From positions 78,943-142,942 of the forward strand of contig NZ_JAERVK010000014.1 in assembly GCF_016745425.1 (NCBI RefSeq): a DNA stretch of 64,000 nucleotides, in the 5' to 3' direction. This stretch comes from Candidatus Methylomicrobium oryzae. GTDB taxonomy: Bacteria > Pseudomonadota > Gammaproteobacteria > Methylococcales > Methylomonadaceae. This document shows positions 55,093 to 64,000 of the stretch, piece after piece (the stretch's first letter is position 1; each line of letters opens with the position of its first letter). The notes under the pieces were generated by a model that saw only the letters and a program-made list of their open reading frames with translations, was not told the DNA's origin and did no database searches. Both the position numbers and the translations under genes were made by a program.

Positions 55093-55342
55093 CTTCGGGG
55101 AGTGTTCCTGTGCTTCCGGTTTTCTGCCCGGATGTATAGAAAAATCATTCCAATGCAGTTGATCATGCGGTTAAATTTATTCGCCGACAGCCGGGATACA
55201 TATTCGTTCGGCGATAAAATGGCGGCGTTTCCCGTGGGGTCGAGAAATTACTTCCGATTTACCCCGTGTTTATGGCATTCTGTACGGTAAAGGCGTGAAT
55301 CGCAGATTCATAACAGTTAGCGTTTAGACAAGAAAACACTGA

Positions 55343-56584
55343 GTGCTGGATAATAATCCCAAAACAGAGCTGGAATACCCGACAGAGATCATTCAAGTAG
55401 GACGCCAGCCTATCCTCGACCGCAATCAACAGACCTATGGTTATGAATTGCTGTATCGATACCGGAATTCCGGGCCGGAGGAAGGTGCCAACGGAAATCT
55501 CGTAACGGCGCGTACCCTGCTTTATACGTTTCTTGAATTCGGCGTAAAACATTTGGTCGGGTCTCATAAAGCGTTTGTGAATTTTACAAGAGCATTATTT
55601 ACCGATGGGCAAACCCTACCGCTGGATAAGGGCCGGTTCGTGCTGGAGGTTTTGGAAGACATTGAAATCGATACCGAACTGGTAGGCGGCATACGTAAAC
55701 TGCATGAGAACGGCTTTATCATCGCCCTGGATGATTACAGGTTTGAGCCTCATTGGACGCCTTTATTACCTTATTGCTCGATTATCAAAATCGACATCAC
55801 CGGACTCCACCTCGAATCCTATTCGGAAAATATTGTTGATTTAAAGAAAAGAGGAATAACTTTGCTTGCGGAGAAAGTTGAAACGCATGCCGAGTTTGCA
55901 AAGACTCTGGACATGGGTTTTGATCTCTTCCAAGGATACTTTTTCGCTAAACCTCAGGTTTTGAATACCAAGATTCTGCAGACCAATCAGAATTTATTGG
56001 TAAAGATGATCTCCCGGATCAATGATCCTGCGGTGGATCTGGACGAGTTGGCCCGGCTGATTTCTCTGGATCCCCAACTCAGCTTTAAAGCCTTGCGATT
56101 TATTAATTCAGCCTTTTTCGGTTTTACTAAAAAGATCAACTCCATTCAGCAAGCCGTCTTATTTATCGGATTAAGAAGACTAAGGGCCTGGGCAAGTCTG
56201 GTCATCATGTCCGGTATGCCCGTGAAGAGCGCCGAGATCATAAAAACGGGCCTGATCCGCGCCGAGTTATGTTACTCAGTGAGCAAAGAGCTTGCACTCG
56301 GTAAGCCGGAAAGCGCTTATGCCGTAGGACTGCTGTCGATCCTCGATGGAATGCTCGGCCAACCTATCGATCAATTAGTAAAGGACATGCCTATTCAGGC
56401 CGAAATGGCTCAAGCACTCGTTGAGCGTACGGGGCCCTACAGCGTCGGATTGAACTGTATTCAAGCGCTTGAACAGGGCCATTCGCTCGAACCGTTTGCG
56501 GAACTGGTCGCCATGGACAGATTAGTCGCAATCTACATACAGGCCATTACCAGCGCGGAAGATATTTTAAATGAGCTCGCTTAA
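55343..56584 (+). CDS. EAL/HDOD (YuxH-type) signalling protein
   Basis: 413 residues from a GTG at 55343; no in-frame ATG lies nearby. The N-terminal EAL-like domain (RQPILDRNQQTYGYELLYR) has no EAL motif, so it is probably a non-catalytic c-di-GMP or protein-binding module. The C-terminal half (about 205-400) is an HDOD domain (LISLDPQLSFKALRFINSAF, YAVGLLSILDGMLG). In other species such proteins tune motility and c-di-GMP networks. It stands between flgL and motA, fitting that role, but its target is unknown. Confidence 0.88.
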   Translation: MLDNNPKTELEYPTEIIQVGRQPILDRNQQTYGYELLYRYRNSGPEEGANGNLVTARTLLYTFLEFGVKHLVGSHKAFVNFTRALFTDGQTLPLDKGRFVLEVLEDIEIDTELVGGIRKLHENGFIIALDDYRFEPHWTPLLPYCSIIKIDITGLHLESYSENIVDLKKRGITLLAEKVETHAEFAKTLDMGFDLFQGYFFAKPQVLNTKILQTNQNLLVKMISRINDPAVDLDELARLISLDPQLSFKALRFINSAFFGFTKKINSIQQAVLFIGLRRLRAWASLVIMSGMPVKSAEIIKTGLIRAELCYSVSKELALGKPESAYAVGLLSILDGMLGQPIDQLVKDMPIQAEMAQALVERTGPYSVGLNCIQALEQGHSLEPFAELVAMDRLVAIYIQAITSAEDILNELA

Positions 56585-56717
56585 AGGCCGTCCTTTGGTT
56601 CCTCGAAAAGAAGACCCGCCTGATCCAAATAATCCGCTACACTTTTGATATCTTCGCCGTATCAAAAACGGAATTACCTGATAATTTTTTGCTGATTATA
56701 TTTGAAGAGAAGGCTGC

Positions 56718-57575
56718 ATGTTTGTCGTTATTGGATATATCGTGGTTGTTGGCGCCCTGTTAGGCGGATACGTCGGGGCAGGAGGGCATGTTGGCGTTCT
56801 GGTGCAGCCGTTTGAGTTTCTTATCATCTTTGGGGGGGCTGTAGGCGCCTTTATCGTTTCCAACAGCCCGAAAGTATTAAAAGCTGTGTTGCGCGGTCTG
56901 GGAGGCGTATTCAAAGGTTCCAAATATACAAAGACGTTTTATCTGGAAACTCTGACCTTGTTAAACAATATTTTTGTCAAAATCAGGCAGCAGGGATTGT
57001 TAGCCATTGAGGCAGATATAGACAATCCCTCGCAAAGTCCTATTTTTAGCGCAGCGCCCAATGTGCTCGCCGATCACCATGCCGTCGAATTCATTACCGA
57101 CTATCTTCGGTTGATGGTTGCGGGCAATTTTGATGTGCATCAGGTCGACAATCTGATGGATCTTGAAATTGAAACTCACCATGAAGAGGAGCATTTGCCT
57201 ATCGGTGCATTGTCGCGTCTGGCCGACGGTTTGCCGGCTTTCGGGATTATCGCTGCCGTAATGGGTGTAGTTCATACCATGGGCTCGGTAGGAAAACCTC
57301 CCGCAGAATTGGGCGAACTCATCGGTGCGGCGCTGGTAGGCACTTTTCTCGGGATTCTGCTTTCCTACGGTTTTATCGGTCCTCTGGTCGGCCTAATGGA
57401 GCAGAAACTGGCCGAATCCACCAAATACTATCAAAGCATCAAAGCCGGCTTTATTGCCTCGATGAACGGTTATGCGCCTCCCGTGGCAGTGGAATTTGCG
57501 CGTAAAGTCATGTTCTCCGCCGAACGTCCGCTTTTTGCGGAGTTGGAAGAGCATCTCAAGAATAACAAACAGTAA
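56718..57575 (+). CDS. motA: Flagellar motor stator protein MotA
   Basis: 285 residues. Membrane segments are at about 2-22 and 32-50, and a later pair at about 165-220 (GIIAAVMGVVHTMG, AALVGTFLGILLSYGFIGPL). The cytoplasmic loop between the pairs carries the charged residues that meet FliG. With MotB it forms the stator channel. It is followed 20 bases later by motB. Confidence 0.95.
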   Translation: MFVVIGYIVVVGALLGGYVGAGGHVGVLVQPFEFLIIFGGAVGAFIVSNSPKVLKAVLRGLGGVFKGSKYTKTFYLETLTLLNNIFVKIRQQGLLAIEADIDNPSQSPIFSAAPNVLADHHAVEFITDYLRLMVAGNFDVHQVDNLMDLEIETHHEEEHLPIGALSRLADGLPAFGIIAAVMGVVHTMGSVGKPPAELGELIGAALVGTFLGILLSYGFIGPLVGLMEQKLAESTKYYQSIKAGFIASMNGYAPPVAVEFARKVMFSAERPLFAELEEHLKNNKQ

Positions 57576-57595
57576 ACGATGTTAGTCTTATCCGC

Positions 57596-58567
57596 ATGAG
57601 TGAAAATCAGACTATTGTCATCAAAAAAATAAAAAAAGGCGGACACGGCCATCATGGAGGCGCATGGAAACTGGCATACGCCGACTTCGTGACGGCGATG
57701 ATGGCGTTTTTTCTGCTCATGTGGCTGTTGGGAACGACGGAGCCTTCGTTCCGACAAGGTATTGCCGATTATTTTACCGATCCCTGGAAACCGTCTATTG
57801 CCGGAGGGGCCAATACCGGCGATGCGACCAGCCTGATCCAGGGCGGCGGGCAAGACGTTACACAGTCCGAGGGGCAGGTCAAGTTGACCAATGAAGGCAA
57901 GCAGGAATCCATTGCCGATGCCAGCGACAAGGATGTCGATGAGGAAGCGGAACGGCGGGATATCAACCACCTGAAGCAATTGAAGGAAAAAATCGATAAT
58001 TTGATCGAAACCACCCCCCTCATGAATCAGTACAAGGATCAGCTGATGATCGACTTTACGTCGGAAGGGTTGCGCATTCAGATCATGGATCAGGAAAAAA
58101 AGGCCATGTTCAACAGGGCCAGCGCAAAGATGGAGTCTTATGCGGCGCAGATTCTGGATCAGCTCGCTCCGGTCATTAACGAATTACCGAATCGGATCAG
58201 TGTTTCGGGACATACCGATAGTGCCCCTTTTCCCGGCAATGGGCAGGGCTATACGAACTGGGAATTGTCGGCGGACCGCGCCAACGCCGCCCGCAAAGAA
58301 CTGGTGCGGGGCGGGTTAAAGGACGAAAAGATCATTCGGGTCGTGGGCCTGGCTTCCAGCGTCCATATGAACAAGGACAACCCGCTCGATCCGATCAATC
58401 GGAGAATTTCGATCATCGTCCTGAATAGGAGAACCGAAGAAGGCATTATCAATAGCGCCAATGTCCGTGACTTCGCACAGAAAAAGCTGCTGAACAGTCC
58501 TTCTTTGCCGCCGCCGCCGTCCGTACCGGAGATCAAGCCGCCTGTTCCTCAGCTGGTAAGCCATTGA
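57596..58567 (+). CDS. motB: Flagellar motor stator protein MotB
   Basis: 323 residues. A single membrane segment includes Asp30 in AYADFVTAMMAFFLLMWLLG, the ion-binding aspartate; the pattern matches proton-type MotB. The C-terminal OmpA-like domain (ISVSGHTDSAPFPG, NWELSADRANAARKEL) anchors the stator to peptidoglycan. It pairs with motA directly upstream. Confidence 0.95.
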   Translation: MSENQTIVIKKIKKGGHGHHGGAWKLAYADFVTAMMAFFLLMWLLGTTEPSFRQGIADYFTDPWKPSIAGGANTGDATSLIQGGGQDVTQSEGQVKLTNEGKQESIADASDKDVDEEAERRDINHLKQLKEKIDNLIETTPLMNQYKDQLMIDFTSEGLRIQIMDQEKKAMFNRASAKMESYAAQILDQLAPVINELPNRISVSGHTDSAPFPGNGQGYTNWELSADRANAARKELVRGGLKDEKIIRVVGLASSVHMNKDNPLDPINRRISIIVLNRRTEEGIINSANVRDFAQKKLLNSPSLPPPPSVPEIKPPVPQLVSH

Positions 58568-58579
58568 GCCTCGGCATCG

Positions 58580-59329
58580 ATGCGTTTGCCGGTTGTTTTT
58601 TCCGCCCTGCTGGCGCAGGCGGGAGCATTGCTTGCCGCGTTTCTGGCATTTAAAGCAAGCCTGTTTTTCGGCCTGTTGTTGCCTTTGTGGGGATTGGCAC
58701 TCCTGCAAAGCGTAACCGCCGTTGTGTTGAGCGGACTTTTCGGTTTGCCTCCATGGTGGTTCGTCATACAAGGGCTTTTTGTGCCGCTGCTGTTGCTGGT
58801 ATCCCGCTTCAATCTACCTCCTCATTTTTTTTTGGGAGGATTTTTATTGCTTTGGCTGATTTTTTTCAGTAATGCCAAGGAAAGAGTCCCGCTTTATCTC
58901 TCCAACGAAACGAGCTGTACGGCGCTGGCGTCGCTGTTGCCCGGGCATCGACCGTTCCGTTTCCTCGATTTAGGCAGCGGGTTGGGAGGCCTGCTGGCCC
59001 GCCTTGCCGAGCAAAAGCCGGACGGGCAGTTTTACGGTGTCGAATCGGCGCCGCTTCCTTTTCTGGTGAGCTGGCTGCGGTTGAAGAAGAAAAGTAACGT
59101 GCATGTCCGGTACGGCAGCTTCTGGAATGAAAACCTGGAGGCTTATGATGTCGTCTACGCTTTCCTGTCGCCGGAACCCATGGCCGAACTCTGGCAGAAG
59201 GCGAAACATGAAATGCGGGCAGGCTCTTTGTTTGTAAGCAATTCCTTTGCCGTACCGGACTGTTCTCCCGCCAGGACCGTGCAGTTGAACGACGCGCGGC
59301 ATACCCGCCTGTTAATCTGGGAAATGTGA
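58580..59329 (+). CDS. Membrane-anchored class I SAM-dependent methyltransferase-like protein
   Basis: 249 residues. The first 100 residues form about four hydrophobic segments (3-23, 26-52, 60-76, 84-97). The rest is a Rossmann-like domain with SAM motif RFLDLGSGLGG (127-137) and acidic loop FYGVES. The substrate is unknown. It begins 12 bases after motB but need not be a motility gene. Its end overlaps the end of dinB on the other strand by 18 bases. Confidence 0.8.
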   Translation: MRLPVVFSALLAQAGALLAAFLAFKASLFFGLLLPLWGLALLQSVTAVVLSGLFGLPPWWFVIQGLFVPLLLLVSRFNLPPHFFLGGFLLLWLIFFSNAKERVPLYLSNETSCTALASLLPGHRPFRFLDLGSGLGGLLARLAEQKPDGQFYGVESAPLPFLVSWLRLKKKSNVHVRYGSFWNENLEAYDVVYAFLSPEPMAELWQKAKHEMRAGSLFVSNSFAVPDCSPARTVQLNDARHTRLLIWEM

Positions 59330-60424
59330 CGGCATGGAGAGGATGAACAGGTCCGTTTGCCGGTAATGCAGTAACTCCGGGCTGTGCAGGGACGACAGGG
59401 CAATGCCCAGCAGGCGTACCTTTTTGGCGCCGACCTCGGTATCTTTCAGCAAATCGGCCAGTATGGCCTCGAACCCTTCCACTCCCGTAATGGCCTGCGG
59501 CAGCGTTTTGCTGCGGGTGATCTGCGCGAAGTCATGGTATTTGATTTTGACCGTGAGAGTATGGGCCGTCATATGTTTCGCCGCCAGCCGCGCGAGCGCC
59601 TTGCCCATCAGGTCGATTAGCTGCTGCAGGATGAGGTTGGGCTCGGTGAGGTCTTCCGGATAGGTGATTTCCACGCCCACCGATTTGCTCGGGCGGAAAT
59701 TGCGGACCGGCCGATTGTCGATGCCTCGGGCAATGTCGTAATAATACTGGCCGGATTTGCCGAAATGCTGAACCAATAAGGGCAGCGGCCAACGTTTCAG
59801 ATCCAGCCCGGTCCGGATGCCCAACTCGTGCATTTTTTTCTCGGTGGCCTTGCCGATGCCGTGAAATTTGCCGACCGGCAGGCGTTCGGCGAATCCGGGG
59901 CCCTGTTCCGGCGTAATCAGATACAATCCGTCGGGTTTGTTGAGATCGGAGGCAATCTTCGCCAGGAACTTGTTGTAGGAAACACCCGCCGAGGCAGTCA
60001 ATCCGGTTTGTTGTCGAATCTTGTCTTTGATTTCCTTTGCAAGCAGGGTGGCCGATCCCCGGCAGCGCGAGACCGCGGTCACGTCCAGATACGCTTCATC
60101 GAGCGAGAGCGGTTCGAACAGCTCGGTATAGTTGGAAAAAATGCGCCGGATCGCTGCCGAGACGTCTTTGTAAACTTCGAAACGGGGCTTGATAAAGATG
60201 GTCTGGGGACATAAACGGTACGCCTGGGAAGAGGCCATTGCCGAACGAATACCGAATTTTCTGGCTTCGTAGCTGCAGGTCGCGACCACGCCCCGCGAAT
60301 CGGGCCGGCCGCCGACGACGATCGGTTTGCCCCGATAGGCGGGATTGTCGCGCTGTTCGACCGCGGCGTAAAAAGCATCCATATCGATATGGATGATTTT
60401 GCGTAAAGGCGGACCGGCAGTCAT
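59312..60424 (-). CDS. dinB: DNA polymerase IV
   Basis: 370 residues. Y-family polymerase with catalytic acidic motifs HIDMDAFYAAVEQRDNP (Asp14, Asp16) and SLDEAYLDV, then SAGVSYNKFLAKIASDLNKP and the helix-hairpin-helix segment. AAGGAA precedes the ATG. It copies past damaged bases and is often SOS-induced; no clear LexA box was picked out in the 77 bases before it. Confidence 0.95.
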   Translation of the reverse strand: MTAGPPLRKIIHIDMDAFYAAVEQRDNPAYRGKPIVVGGRPDSRGVVATCSYEARKFGIRSAMASSQAYRLCPQTIFIKPRFEVYKDVSAAIRRIFSNYTELFEPLSLDEAYLDVTAVSRCRGSATLLAKEIKDKIRQQTGLTASAGVSYNKFLAKIASDLNKPDGLYLITPEQGPGFAERLPVGKFHGIGKATEKKMHELGIRTGLDLKRWPLPLLVQHFGKSGQYYYDIARGIDNRPVRNFRPSKSVGVEITYPEDLTEPNLILQQLIDLMGKALARLAAKHMTAHTLTVKIKYHDFAQITRSKTLPQAITGVEGFEAILADLLKDTEVGAKKVRLLGIALSSLHSPELLHYRQTDLFILSMPSHFPD

Positions 60425-60501
60425 GGGGTTTCCTTTGTCGGCTTGGCTGATCGACGCCTATAGGCGGATAAGCGTTGCGTATCCGCCGGTTCGGCTAGGT
60501 T

Positions 60502-61338
60502 TTAACGGCTTTTTCTTTCCCGGTCGAGCAGATCGATTACCGGATAGGTCTGAGGCCTGATCCCGCGCCAGATGAAGAACGCTTCGGCCGCCTGTTCGAC
60601 CAGCATGCCGAGTCCGTCCAGACTCTTTTGCGTCCCCTGGACGATTCCCCAGCGCACGAAGGCGGTCGGTTCGTTGCCGTAGGCAAGATCGTAACAGCTG
60701 CCTTCATCGGCGAGCAGATGTTCGGGTAGGGGCGGCAGTTCGCCGCTCAGGCTGGCGGAGGTGGCGTTCAGAATCAGGTCGAATTGCCGTCCGGAAAGCG
60801 TTTCGAAGCCGCAACCAGAAATGCTGCCCAGACATTCGAATTCTTCGGCAAGCCCTTCCGCTTTTTCGACGGTCCGGTTAGCGATCACCAGCTCGGACGG
60901 GGCTTCTTCCAGGATCGGCCCGAGAATGCCCCGGGTGGCGCCGCCCGCGCCGAGGATCAGGATGCGTTTGCCCGCGAGCATGATGCGATGGTTATTCAGC
61001 AGGTCTCTAACCAGGCCGCATCCGTCGGTATTGTCGCCTAGAATCGTGCCGTCCGCCTGCAGTGCGAGGGTGTTGATCGCCTTGCTGCGTTCCGCGCGTT
61101 CGGTTTTGTGCGAGGCAAAGCGATAGGCCAGTTCCTTCAACGGCACGGTGCAGTTCAGGCCTTTACCTCCGGCTGCAAAGAAGGCGCTGACTGCCTCATC
61201 GAATGACTCGGCCTTTACCTCCTGCGCTTCGTAACTGAGCGACTGGGCTGTCTGTTCGGCAAACAGGCGGTGGATCTTGGGCGACTTGCTGTGGTTGATC
61301 GGGCTTCCAAAAACGGCATAGCGGTCAATAGCAGGCAT
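60502..61338 (-). CDS. aroE: Shikimate dehydrogenase
   Basis: 278 residues. It has NHSKSPKIHRLFA, the substrate-site lysine in NCTVPLKE, NTDGCGLVRDL and the NADP loop LGAGGATRGI. It reduces 3-dehydroshikimate in aromatic amino acid synthesis. Its ATG abuts the stop codon of the preceding membrane-protein gene, so the two are co-transcribed. Confidence 0.95.
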   Translation of the reverse strand: MPAIDRYAVFGSPINHSKSPKIHRLFAEQTAQSLSYEAQEVKAESFDEAVSAFFAAGGKGLNCTVPLKELAYRFASHKTERAERSKAINTLALQADGTILGDNTDGCGLVRDLLNNHRIMLAGKRILILGAGGATRGILGPILEEAPSELVIANRTVEKAEGLAEEFECLGSISGCGFETLSGRQFDLILNATSASLSGELPPLPEHLLADEGSCYDLAYGNEPTAFVRWGIVQGTQKSLDGLGMLVEQAAEAFFIWRGIRPQTYPVIDLLDRERKSR

Positions 61339-61842
61339 TTAATTGTTTCTCCTCAGCCAAAAGCTCCAGATGATGGTCAGGGTGATGATGGCTGCGACGA
61401 TGATCAGCTCCACCCAGAAAAAATGTTGCGTATAAGTCGGAATTACGGCCGAGACGCCCAGAAAGATGCCGACGACGCTGAAACGCCAGCCGACGCGCAT
61501 GCCGTCCAGAACCACCGCGAGCGACAGGATCAGCAGAATGATCAGGCCGGAGTTGTTCTCCGGCTTCAGCACGAGCGAGGTACCGCCTACCACGAGCAGA
61601 GAGCAGAACCAATGCAGCGCCTGATCGCGCAACACCGGGGCGAAATTTTCACCCTCTTGTTGCGATTGTAGCCAGCCCAGAATGATCGAGAAAAAGGCGA
61701 ACACGAAGACCATCATGATCCAGTAGCCGAAACCGTCGGACGGAGCATAGTCATTGATGAAAATGCCGCCGAGCGACAATATCAGCAATATGATTAAGAT
61801 GACGGCTTCGATCTGGCGCTTGCGCCTTGGGGTGAGAATCAT
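61339..61842 (-). CDS. Small integral membrane protein of unknown function
   Basis: 167 residues with about six hydrophobic segments (11-29, 40-58, 77-92, 98-113, 120-135, 141-162) and a basic N-terminus (TPRRKRQ). I do not recognise the family. It ends exactly where aroE begins and lies downstream of hemB on the same strand, so it sits in a housekeeping operon. Confidence 0.75.
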   Translation of the reverse strand: MILTPRRKRQIEAVILIILLILSLGGIFINDYAPSDGFGYWIMMVFVFAFFSIILGWLQSQQEGENFAPVLRDQALHWFCSLLVVGGTSLVLKPENNSGLIILLILSLAVVLDGMRVGWRFSVVGIFLGVSAVIPTYTQHFFWVELIIVAAIITLTIIWSFWLRRNN

Positions 61843-61957
61843 ATCCGGGACTCCGTTTGTCGTTATCGTTGTTATTGTTTTACGGCGCTCGATGCCGGCC
61901 GATCTAGACTTTTTGAGCTCAGTAAAGCGGTTGAGTTTCAGTTCGATATGTCTGCGT

Positions 61958-63043
<1,086 letters not shown>

Positions 63044-63059
63044 TTATTGTAACAGGAAA

Positions 63060-63084
63060 GTCATTTTGATTATTTGAAAATGAC
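63060..63084. promoter_or_regulatory. Inverted repeat between hemB and mlaC
   Basis: GTCATTTT (63060-63067) and AAAATGAC (63077-63084) form a perfect 8-base inverted repeat with a 9-base spacer in the gap between two divergent genes. It could be an operator for either; no regulator is known here. Confidence 0.3.
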
Positions 63085-63116
63085 AGGCAACAGGTTTCTA
63101 TCATTCTGAGGGTTAT

Positions 63117-63752
63117 ATGAAGTTCAAACAAATTACGCTTTTCGGTTTATGTCTGTTTTTTATGGCATTTTTACCGGTATCAAGCGCTTATTCGCAAGAC
63201 TTGCTACCGCCTCAGCAAGCAATCCAGGATGCGTCGGACAAACTGAAACAACGCCTGCAGGATAATTCCTTTAAGAACGATTTCGCAAAAATCACCCAAT
63301 TCGTGAATGAGGTGATCTATCCACATACCGATTTCGACAAAATCTCCGCGCTGGTATTGGGCAAAATCTGGAAAACCGCGACCCCGGAAGAACGTGAGCG
63401 CTTCAAGCACGAGTTCCAGATGTTATTGGTTAGAACGTACTCGCGCGCTTTTGTCGAGTTCAAGGAGTGGTCGGTCCGTTTCCTGCCGATGGATATGGAG
63501 CCAGGCTCCAACAAAGTGGTCGTCAAAACCGAAGTGCTGCAGCCGGGAATTCAGCCGGTCGGTGTCAATTACCGGATGTTTTTGAGCGAAACCGGACATT
63601 GGAAAGCTTACGATATCATGATCGAGGGCGTCAGTCTGGTCACCAACTACCGGACGACTTTTACGAATGAAGTGCAGCAAAAGGGTTCGCTGGGCGCGGT
63701 AATCGAAAGCCTGGCCAAGCGTAACGCGGAAGCGTTGTCGGCGAAGTCCTGA
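63117..63752 (+). CDS. mlaC: MlaC-like periplasmic phospholipid-binding protein
   Basis: 211 residues with a signal peptide (about 1-26, ending SSAYS before QDLL). The mature part matches MlaC/Ttg2D: FAKITQFVNEVIYPHTDFDK, ERERFKHEFQMLLVRTYSRA and WKAYDIMIEGVSLVTNYRTT. MlaC carries phospholipids between the outer membrane and the inner-membrane MlaFEDB complex. Here it stands alone, without mlaA, B, D, E or F next to it in the window. Confidence 0.92.
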   Translation: MKFKQITLFGLCLFFMAFLPVSSAYSQDLLPPQQAIQDASDKLKQRLQDNSFKNDFAKITQFVNEVIYPHTDFDKISALVLGKIWKTATPEERERFKHEFQMLLVRTYSRAFVEFKEWSVRFLPMDMEPGSNKVVVKTEVLQPGIQPVGVNYRMFLSETGHWKAYDIMIEGVSLVTNYRTTFTNEVQQKGSLGAVIESLAKRNAEALSAKS

Positions 63753-63765
63753 TCCCAAAAATAAA

Positions 63766-63793
63766 GGCGGAAGGCATCGCCATGCCTTCCGCC
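63766..63793. terminator. Strong two-way terminator after mlaC
   Basis: GGCGGAAGGCAT (63766-63777), loop CGCC, ATGCCTTCCGCC (63782-63793): a perfect 12-base stem 14 bases after the mlaC stop. An A-rich tract before it becomes a T-rich tract on the minus strand, so it should also stop transcription from the gene at the right edge. Confidence 0.85.
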
Positions 63794-63882
63794 TATCCTT
63801 ATCATTGAGCAGTTAGAGCGGTAAACTCTATTCCGCTTGTTTCCGGGCGGAGCTCTTACAGTCGTCCCGCCCCGGATTTTCT

Positions 63883-64000
63883 TCAGTAAATGATCTTTCT
63901 GTTTTTCAGTCCGTTGTAGATTTCATCGATCGGCAGCGCCTCGCTGTCGAACGTGGCGTTGCAATGCGCTTCGCCGTTCACGCACAAGCCGATCAGGCCG
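63883..64000 (-). CDS. C-terminal end of an unidentified protein
   Basis: A minus-strand frame, open at the right edge, ends with stop TGA at 63883-63885 and gives 38 residues ending LPIDEIYNGLKNRKIIY. The shared terminator at 63766-63793 suits a gene ending here from the right. Too little is visible to name it. Confidence 0.45.
   Translation of the reverse strand, partial: GLIGLCVNGEAHCNATFDSEALPIDEIYNGLKNRKIIY

Noticed and set aside
56638..56663. Sigma-28-like TACACTTT and GCCGTATC before motA
   Set aside because: The spacer is 10 bases instead of 11 and the -10 box matches poorly, so it is too weak to annotate.

Overview
The window is 64 kb of chromosome from a motile Gram-negative bacterium, most likely a gammaproteobacterium. 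FlgH and FlgI (L and P rings), a FleQ-type master regulator, sigma-54 sites before fliE and flgB, a sigma-28 site before flgM, and Pseudomonas-like flagellar gene order all point that way. A Methylococcales methanotroph is a guess from overall gene style only; nothing here proves the genus.

Layout: (1) 1-487, tail of an EAL protein. (2) 985-11629, a chemotaxis cluster (cheY, cheA, cheW, a STAS gene, cheD, cheB, a second cheW, a soluble PAS/poly-HAMP receptor, cheR, a second cheD). (3) 11906-23063, the master regulator fleQ, then fliEFGHIJK and flgAMN. (4) 23371-36785, a roughly 13.4-kb block that interrupts the flagellar genes. Its left half (minus strand) is a three-gene cassette: a ComEC-like metallo-beta-lactamase-fold protein, an E2-E1-JAB triple fusion and a four-helix membrane protein. 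Its right half (plus strand) is a seven-gene type I restriction-modification operon with a half-size HsdS, HsdM, a DUF1016/YhcG-type nuclease, a full HsdS, a Fic protein, HsdR and a YgjP-like metallopeptidase. (5) 37088-44905, minus strand: a diguanylate cyclase, an HDOD-REC-GGDEF protein, a large hybrid histidine kinase and a SPOR protein. (6) 45188-55092, flgBCDEFGHIJKL. (7) 55343-58567, an EAL/HDOD protein and motAB. (8) 58580-64000, housekeeping genes: a membrane-linked methyltransferase, dinB, aroE, a small membrane protein, hemB, mlaC and the end of one more gene.

How it fits together: FleQ with sigma-54 is expected to switch on the fliE and flgB operons, which build the basal body, hook and hook-filament junction. 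The sigma-28 site before flgM gives the usual anti-sigma feedback. The chemotaxis proteins, MotAB and the c-di-GMP and kinase proteins nearby would control swimming and the change to a sessile state.

The most interesting part is the E2-E1-JAB cassette. It has the parts of a ubiquitin-like conjugation and deconjugation machine, but no CD-NTase and no recognisable ubiquitin-like gene beside it. The partner MBL protein ends in a loose Gly/Ser/Pro-rich tail with a terminal glycine, which makes it a candidate for the conjugated protein. The cassette shares its control region with the restriction operon, and that region carries two separate sets of inverted repeats.
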